A DNA stretch of 64,000 nucleotides from Clostridiaceae bacterium Marseille-Q3526. GTDB taxonomy: Bacteria > Bacillota > Clostridia > Lachnospirales > Lachnospiraceae. The stretch lies in assembly GCA_018223375.1 (NCBI GenBank), contig JAGTTS010000006.1:1-64000 (forward strand), given 5' to 3'. Shown here piece after piece: positions 60,552 through 64,000 of this stretch; position 1 is the first letter of the stretch, and each line of letters starts with the position of its first letter. The notes under the pieces were generated by a model. The model saw only the letters and a program-made list of their open reading frames with translations, searched no databases and had not been told where the DNA came from. The position numbers and the translations under genes were made by a program.

Positions 60552-60577
60552 TTCCTAAAACCTCCATCCTTGGTAAG

Positions 60578-61690
60578 CTACTCGGCTACTGCCAGTCCGT
60601 CTACATTCGTAACGTCAGCGTTGTCCACAACCACCTGGATTGCCTTATCGTAGAGAATGGCATTGTCCACGTTCTCAGCTCCGGCCTTCTCGATCATGTC
60701 GTCCACGCTCTCGTAGGCGTCCTTATACTCCTCTGCCAGAGCTTCTCTGTCAGCGTCCTCGACGGTCAGCTTCTCCTTCTTTGCAATCTCCATCAGGGCC
60801 ATCTGCTGCTTTACTGTCTGCTCGGACATCTTTCTCACCTCTGTGCGGAAACCATCCTCATCCATGCCCATCATAGCGGCGTAATCGGCCAGTCCCATGC
60901 CGTACATGCCTGCCATAGAGGTGTAGTACTGAATCTGCTGGTCGTACACCTCATTCACCTCGTCTGTGGCGCAGGCGATCTCAGAATTCTCCACCACAGC
61001 AGCCAGAAGCTCCGCGTCTCTCTGCTGTTCGCTCTGCATGGTTTTGGCATCTAACATCTGCTGCTTTAAATCTGCCTTGTAGGCGTCTACAGTTCCAAGC
61101 TCCGGGAAATTCTCAGCTACGAACTCGTCGGTCAGCTCCGGCACATGCTTTTCCGCTACCTCGTGGATCTTCACCTCAAATACCACGTCCTGTCCGGCCA
61201 GATCCTCGGCCTGGTAGTCCTCCGGGAAGGTAAGATTCAGGTCTCTCTCCTCTCCGGCCTTCACGCCGATGAGGCCTTCCTCAAAGCCGTCGATAAAGGT
61301 GTTGGATCCCAGCACCAGCGTATAGCCCTCAGCCGTGCCTCCCTCGAAGGCCTCTCCGTCCTTTAAGCCCTTGTAATCAATCTTGACTCTGTCTCCGTCC
61401 GCTGCCTCCCGATCCACTGCGTCCCAGGTGGCATAGCCTCCGAGAACCGTGTCAATCCTGCCCTGCAGCTCCTCGTCGGAAATAGTAGGATTTACCACTG
61501 TAACCGGAAGATTCTTATACTCTCCCAGGGTAATGCTTCCCTCGGCAATATACTCTTCGGAAGCCTCTTCGCCGCCTTCTGCCTTACTCTCCGCATCAGA
61601 CGGAGTCGCCGTCTGCTCCTTCGCGCCGCAGCCTGTCATAAGCATCAGAGCCGCGAGTCCTGCCAGTCCTGCCTTTACAAATTTCCTCAT
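60578..61690 (-). CDS. FKBP-type peptidyl-prolyl isomerase lipoprotein, trigger-factor-like
   Basis: A 370-residue lipoprotein (lipobox LMTGC, Cys21). After an acidic linker it carries a trigger-factor-like segment (ITLGEYKNLPV, ISDEELQGRIDTVL). An FKBP domain (GDRVKIDYKGLKDGEAFEGG, FIDGFEEGLIGVKAGEERDL) follows at about 90-190, and then a helical trigger-factor C-terminal-like domain (VPELTDEFVAENFPELGTV...). It would fold secreted proteins on the outer membrane face, whereas ordinary trigger factor acts at the ribosome. Firmicutes use PrsA for this role; here the scaffold is different. Confidence 0.85.
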   Translation of the reverse strand: MRKFVKAGLAGLAALMLMTGCGAKEQTATPSDAESKAEGGEEASEEYIAEGSITLGEYKNLPVTVVNPTISDEELQGRIDTVLGGYATWDAVDREAADGDRVKIDYKGLKDGEAFEGGTAEGYTLVLGSNTFIDGFEEGLIGVKAGEERDLNLTFPEDYQAEDLAGQDVVFEVKIHEVAEKHVPELTDEFVAENFPELGTVDAYKADLKQQMLDAKTMQSEQQRDAELLAAVVENSEIACATDEVNEVYDQQIQYYTSMAGMYGMGLADYAAMMGMDEDGFRTEVRKMSEQTVKQQMALMEIAKKEKLTVEDADREALAEEYKDAYESVDDMIEKAGAENVDNAILYDKAIQVVVDNADVTNVDGLAVAE

Positions 61691-61763
61691 TTACCTGTCC
61701 TCTTACTCTCTTTTTACTGTTTGAAAAGACGGACGTTCCGCCTTTTGTTTTGCCACTTTTCTT

Positions 61764-61804
61764 TAAAAACGTGTTTGGAAATAACCTGTATCTCCAAACA
61801 CGTT
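61764..61804 (-). terminator. Terminator of the M18 aminopeptidase gene
   Basis: AACGTGTTTGG pairs with CCAAACACGTT, followed on the minus strand by TTTAAAG. Confidence 0.75.
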
Positions 61805-61883
61805 CTGAAAAGTATAAAACACATAATATCACAAAATACTGCGATAAAAAAGAGTTTTTCCGATTTTTACTGTTTTTTAAGAT

Positions 61884-63272
61884 TTATTTATAGAATGCCT
61901 TAAACGCCTTGTAGGTGTTGTAAATATCTAACTTGGACGCCAGCTCGAACGGCGCGTGCATAGCCAGAATCGGCACTCCCAGATCCACTACGTCCACATC
62001 CATCTTAGCCACATAGCAGGCAACGGTTCCGCCGCCTCCCACGTCTACGGCTCCCAGCTCTCCAATCTGCCAGTACACGCCTTCGCGGTCCATAATGTCG
62101 ATGACCTTGGCCATGGTCTCCGCGCTGGCGTCGTTGCTGCCGGACTTTCCTCTGGCTCCCGTATACTTGGTGAGTACGCAGCCTTTATTTACATAGCAGG
62201 AGTTCTTCTCCTCGTAAACGCTGGCAAACGTCGGGTCGTAGGCGGCGTTTACATCGGAGGAAAGGCAGATGGAATTTCTCAGCACCGTCTTTACGTCCGC
62301 GCCTGCCGCGTCTGCCAGATACTCGATGTAATGAAGGCTGAAATCAGAATCCAGTCCTGTGTTTCCTACGGATCCGATCTCCTCCTTGTCAGCCAGCACA
62401 GTCACTGTGGTGTACTCCGGCTTCTCTGTGGCCATCTCGGCTGTCATGGCAGTGTAAGCGCACACCTTGTCGTCCTGTCCGTAAGCGCCTACCAGGCTTC
62501 TGTCCAGTCCCACATCTGTGGCCTTCACAGCCGGAACCATCTCGATCTCCGCTCTGGTGAAATCCTTCTCCGTCATGCCGTACTTCTCGTTTAACAGCTT
62601 GAGAACCAGAAGCTTCACCGGCTCCTTGATCTCCTCGCCTGCATACGGAATAGAGCCTACCAGCACGTTCAGCTCCTCGCCCTTGATTCCGTCCTTCAGC
62701 TTTCTCTCATTCTGCTCTGCAGCCAGATGAGGAAGCAGATCGGTCACGCAGAATACCGGATCGCCCTCGTCCTCGCCGATGCAGATGTCCACTGCCGTTC
62801 CGTCCTTTGTAATCACCACTCCGTGCATGGCTAACGGGATGGTCGCCCACTGGTACTTGCGGATTCCGCCGTAGTAGTGAGTCTTTAAGAAGGCCAGATC
62901 CGTCTTCTCATAAAGTGGATTGGGCTTTAAGTCAAGGCGCGGGGAGTCGATGTGGGCAATGTTTAATCGGATGCCCTCCTCTAATGGCCTGCAGCCGAAG
63001 GTAGTCATAATCAGGGCCTTTTTCCGGTTGATAAAGTAAACCTTATCGCCTGTCTCGTACTTCTTTCCGATTTCATATTCCTGGTAGCCGTTCTCGGACA
63101 GAATTCTCACTGCCTCAGCCACAAATTCTCTCTCTGTCTTGGCCTTATTTAAAAACGCCTTGTATCCCTCGCAGTACTCGGCTGCCTCCTTCGTCTGATC
63201 CGGCGCCTCCTTTGCAATGTGCGGGAATTCCCATGTCAGCTGCTTCTGCAGCTCCTTTACGCTCTCATCCAT
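61884..63272 (-). CDS. M18 family aminopeptidase
   Basis: A 462-residue zinc metallo-aminopeptidase (aspartyl aminopeptidase family, clostridial ApeA/LapA type). Metal-binding features are NIAHIDSPRLDLKPNP, VLADKEEIGSVGNTG and, near the C-terminus, ELGAVDVGGGGTVACYVAKM and LAMHAPFELASKLD. It trims N-terminal acidic or hydrophobic residues from cytoplasmic peptides. AAGGAG lies 8 nt before the ATG. It is downstream of dtd on the same strand with a 121-nt gap. Confidence 0.92.
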   Translation of the reverse strand: MDESVKELQKQLTWEFPHIAKEAPDQTKEAAEYCEGYKAFLNKAKTEREFVAEAVRILSENGYQEYEIGKKYETGDKVYFINRKKALIMTTFGCRPLEEGIRLNIAHIDSPRLDLKPNPLYEKTDLAFLKTHYYGGIRKYQWATIPLAMHGVVITKDGTAVDICIGEDEGDPVFCVTDLLPHLAAEQNERKLKDGIKGEELNVLVGSIPYAGEEIKEPVKLLVLKLLNEKYGMTEKDFTRAEIEMVPAVKATDVGLDRSLVGAYGQDDKVCAYTAMTAEMATEKPEYTTVTVLADKEEIGSVGNTGLDSDFSLHYIEYLADAAGADVKTVLRNSICLSSDVNAAYDPTFASVYEEKNSCYVNKGCVLTKYTGARGKSGSNDASAETMAKVIDIMDREGVYWQIGELGAVDVGGGGTVACYVAKMDVDVVDLGVPILAMHAPFELASKLDIYNTYKAFKAFYK

Positions 63273-63393
63273 GTGTCATGCTCCTTTCCGTATCTCATCT
63301 GATTCTTTTCATTCTGAGATCGCTCTTATATCGCTTCTGTCTGTTCTGCGGCGGGCCTGAAACGCTTCGTCCCAGGCTTCATCCGTTCTTTTC

Positions 63394-63846
63394 CTACCGG
63401 CAGATTTCCTCGCTGTCAAGTACTAGAGTAAACGGGCCGTCGTTTAACAGCTCCACCTTCATGTCGGCGCCGAACTCGCCGTGCTCCACTCGGTTTACAT
63501 AACCTTTGCATTTCTCTACCACATACTCGTAGAGCCGGTTGGCCATGCCGGGAGCTCCCGCCTTGACAAAGCTGGGCCTGTTGCCCTTTCTGCAGTCTGC
63601 GTACAGGGTAAACTGGCTGACTACCAGAAGCTCTCCTCCCACGTCTGCCAGGGAGAGATTGGTTTTCCCCTGGTCATCCTGGAAAATTCTGAGCTTGCAC
63701 AGTTTGTCCACCATCTTGTCGGCAATGGCCTCTGTGTCTGTATCGCACACTCCCAGCAGGACCAGAAATCCCTGTCCTATCTTTCCAATTACCTGCCCAT
63801 CCACTGTCACGCTGGCCTGGGTTACTCTCTGCAGTACAATTTTCAT
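63394..63846 (-). CDS. dtd: D-aminoacyl-tRNA deacylase
   Basis: A 150-residue proofreading enzyme that removes D-amino acids from tRNA. MKIVLQRVTQASVTVDGQVI, the catalytic GELLVVSQFTLYADCRKGNR and C-terminal VEHGEFGADMKVELLNDGPF (Gly-cisPro-type partner region of the family, seen here in modified form) support the call. It follows the incomplete upstream gene by about 24 nt. Confidence 0.95.
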   Translation of the reverse strand: MKIVLQRVTQASVTVDGQVIGKIGQGFLVLLGVCDTDTEAIADKMVDKLCKLRIFQDDQGKTNLSLADVGGELLVVSQFTLYADCRKGNRPSFVKAGAPGMANRLYEYVVEKCKGYVNRVEHGEFGADMKVELLNDGPFTLVLDSEEICR

Positions 63847-63870
63847 GTTCTTCTTCTCCGTTTTTTATGA

Positions 63871-64000
63871 TCATTCCTGAGTCTCTCTGGAGCGCCTGAA
63901 CTCCTCTTCCTCTTTCAGCCTCTGCTCGGCGCTGATCTTCATAATCGCCTCGTTGAGGGAAAACATCTTCGCATCCAGCAGATCCACCATGTCGGCACAG
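63871..64000 (-). CDS. C-terminal end of a gene running off the right edge
   Basis: An open minus-strand frame enters at the edge and stops at 63871-63873 (TGA). The 43 visible residues include CADMVDLLDAKMFSLNEAIM and a charged end (KISAEQRLKEEEEFRRSRET). This is a helical tail and not enough to name the protein. Its closeness to dtd suggests one operon. It does not look like the ACT domain expected at the end of RelA, which often precedes dtd. Confidence 0.6.
   Translation of the reverse strand, partial: CADMVDLLDAKMFSLNEAIMKISAEQRLKEEEEFRRSRETQE

Noticed and set aside
60552..60577. Guanine riboswitch before xpt
   Set aside because: Only 26 nt separate xpt from the upstream gene.

Overview
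The window looks like the chromosome of a spore-forming Gram-positive anaerobe of the Lachnospiraceae type (Clostridium symbiosum/Enterocloster/Lacrimispora-like). The evidence is SpoIIID, a spoIIIA block, Asp23 followed downstream by the nusB-xseAB-ispA-dxs-tlyA-nadK-argR-recN cluster, type III glutamine synthetase, a sodium-pump decarboxylase subunit and AGGAGG-type ribosome binding sites. Base composition is moderate, with clearly AT-rich foreign-looking patches near 24.3-26.0 kb and 41.5-44.5 kb. The species assignment is inference.

Layout. 0-3.7 kb: a phosphocholine module, with a winged-helix/LicC/LicA-like fusion and a secreted choline-binding-repeat protein. 3.7-9.4 kb: glnN, fba and thrC leftward, then sfsA. 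9.5-14.3 kb: feoA and feoB, with feoB cut in two by a 2,705-bp element carrying a short large-serine-recombinase-type gene and a Sel1-repeat gene. Both halves are open, and joining them at the ATG shared by the two junctions restores a 608-residue FeoB. 14.4-18.4 kb: an unknown membrane protein, a PrcB-domain lipoprotein, spoIIID and a nucleobase permease. 18.5-27.8 kb: a sugar-acid catabolic locus (DUF1537 kinase, BNR/sialidase-fold protein, iron alcohol dehydrogenase, DapA-like aldolase, PdxA-like dehydrogenase, then an anion permease and a VOC protein). An AT-rich abortive-infection (Abi/HEPN) gene with a probable small RNA behind it sits in the middle. A 15-bp motif upstream of both the kinase and the permease ties the two halves into one regulon.

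27.9-39.5 kb: a two-component system, a lipoprotein and the conserved recN-to-nusB housekeeping block. 39.7-46.0 kb: material placed between nusB and asp23, which are neighbours in many Firmicutes. It holds a DacF-type carboxypeptidase, an AT-rich set of small membrane or lipoprotein genes (one frameshifted), and the sodium-pump decarboxylase beta subunit with a 38-residue small subunit, preceded by a riboswitch-like leader with its own promoter and terminator. 46.3-50.6 kb: asp23 and spoIIIAH-AG-AF-AE-AD; spoIIIAA-AC are not here. 50.8-59.1 kb: histidine degradation (hutH, hutU, hutI) around a large SARP/BTAD-type ATPase regulator. hutH and hutU share an unusual promoter layout. 59.1-64.0 kb: HAD phosphatase, xpt, FKBP-type lipoprotein, M18 aminopeptidase, dtd and a gene running off the right edge.

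The strongest candidates for something new are the feoB intervening element, the Abi gene with its RNA, the leader RNA of the decarboxylase operon, and the hut promoter/SARP arrangement. No rRNA, tRNA or CRISPR array was seen.
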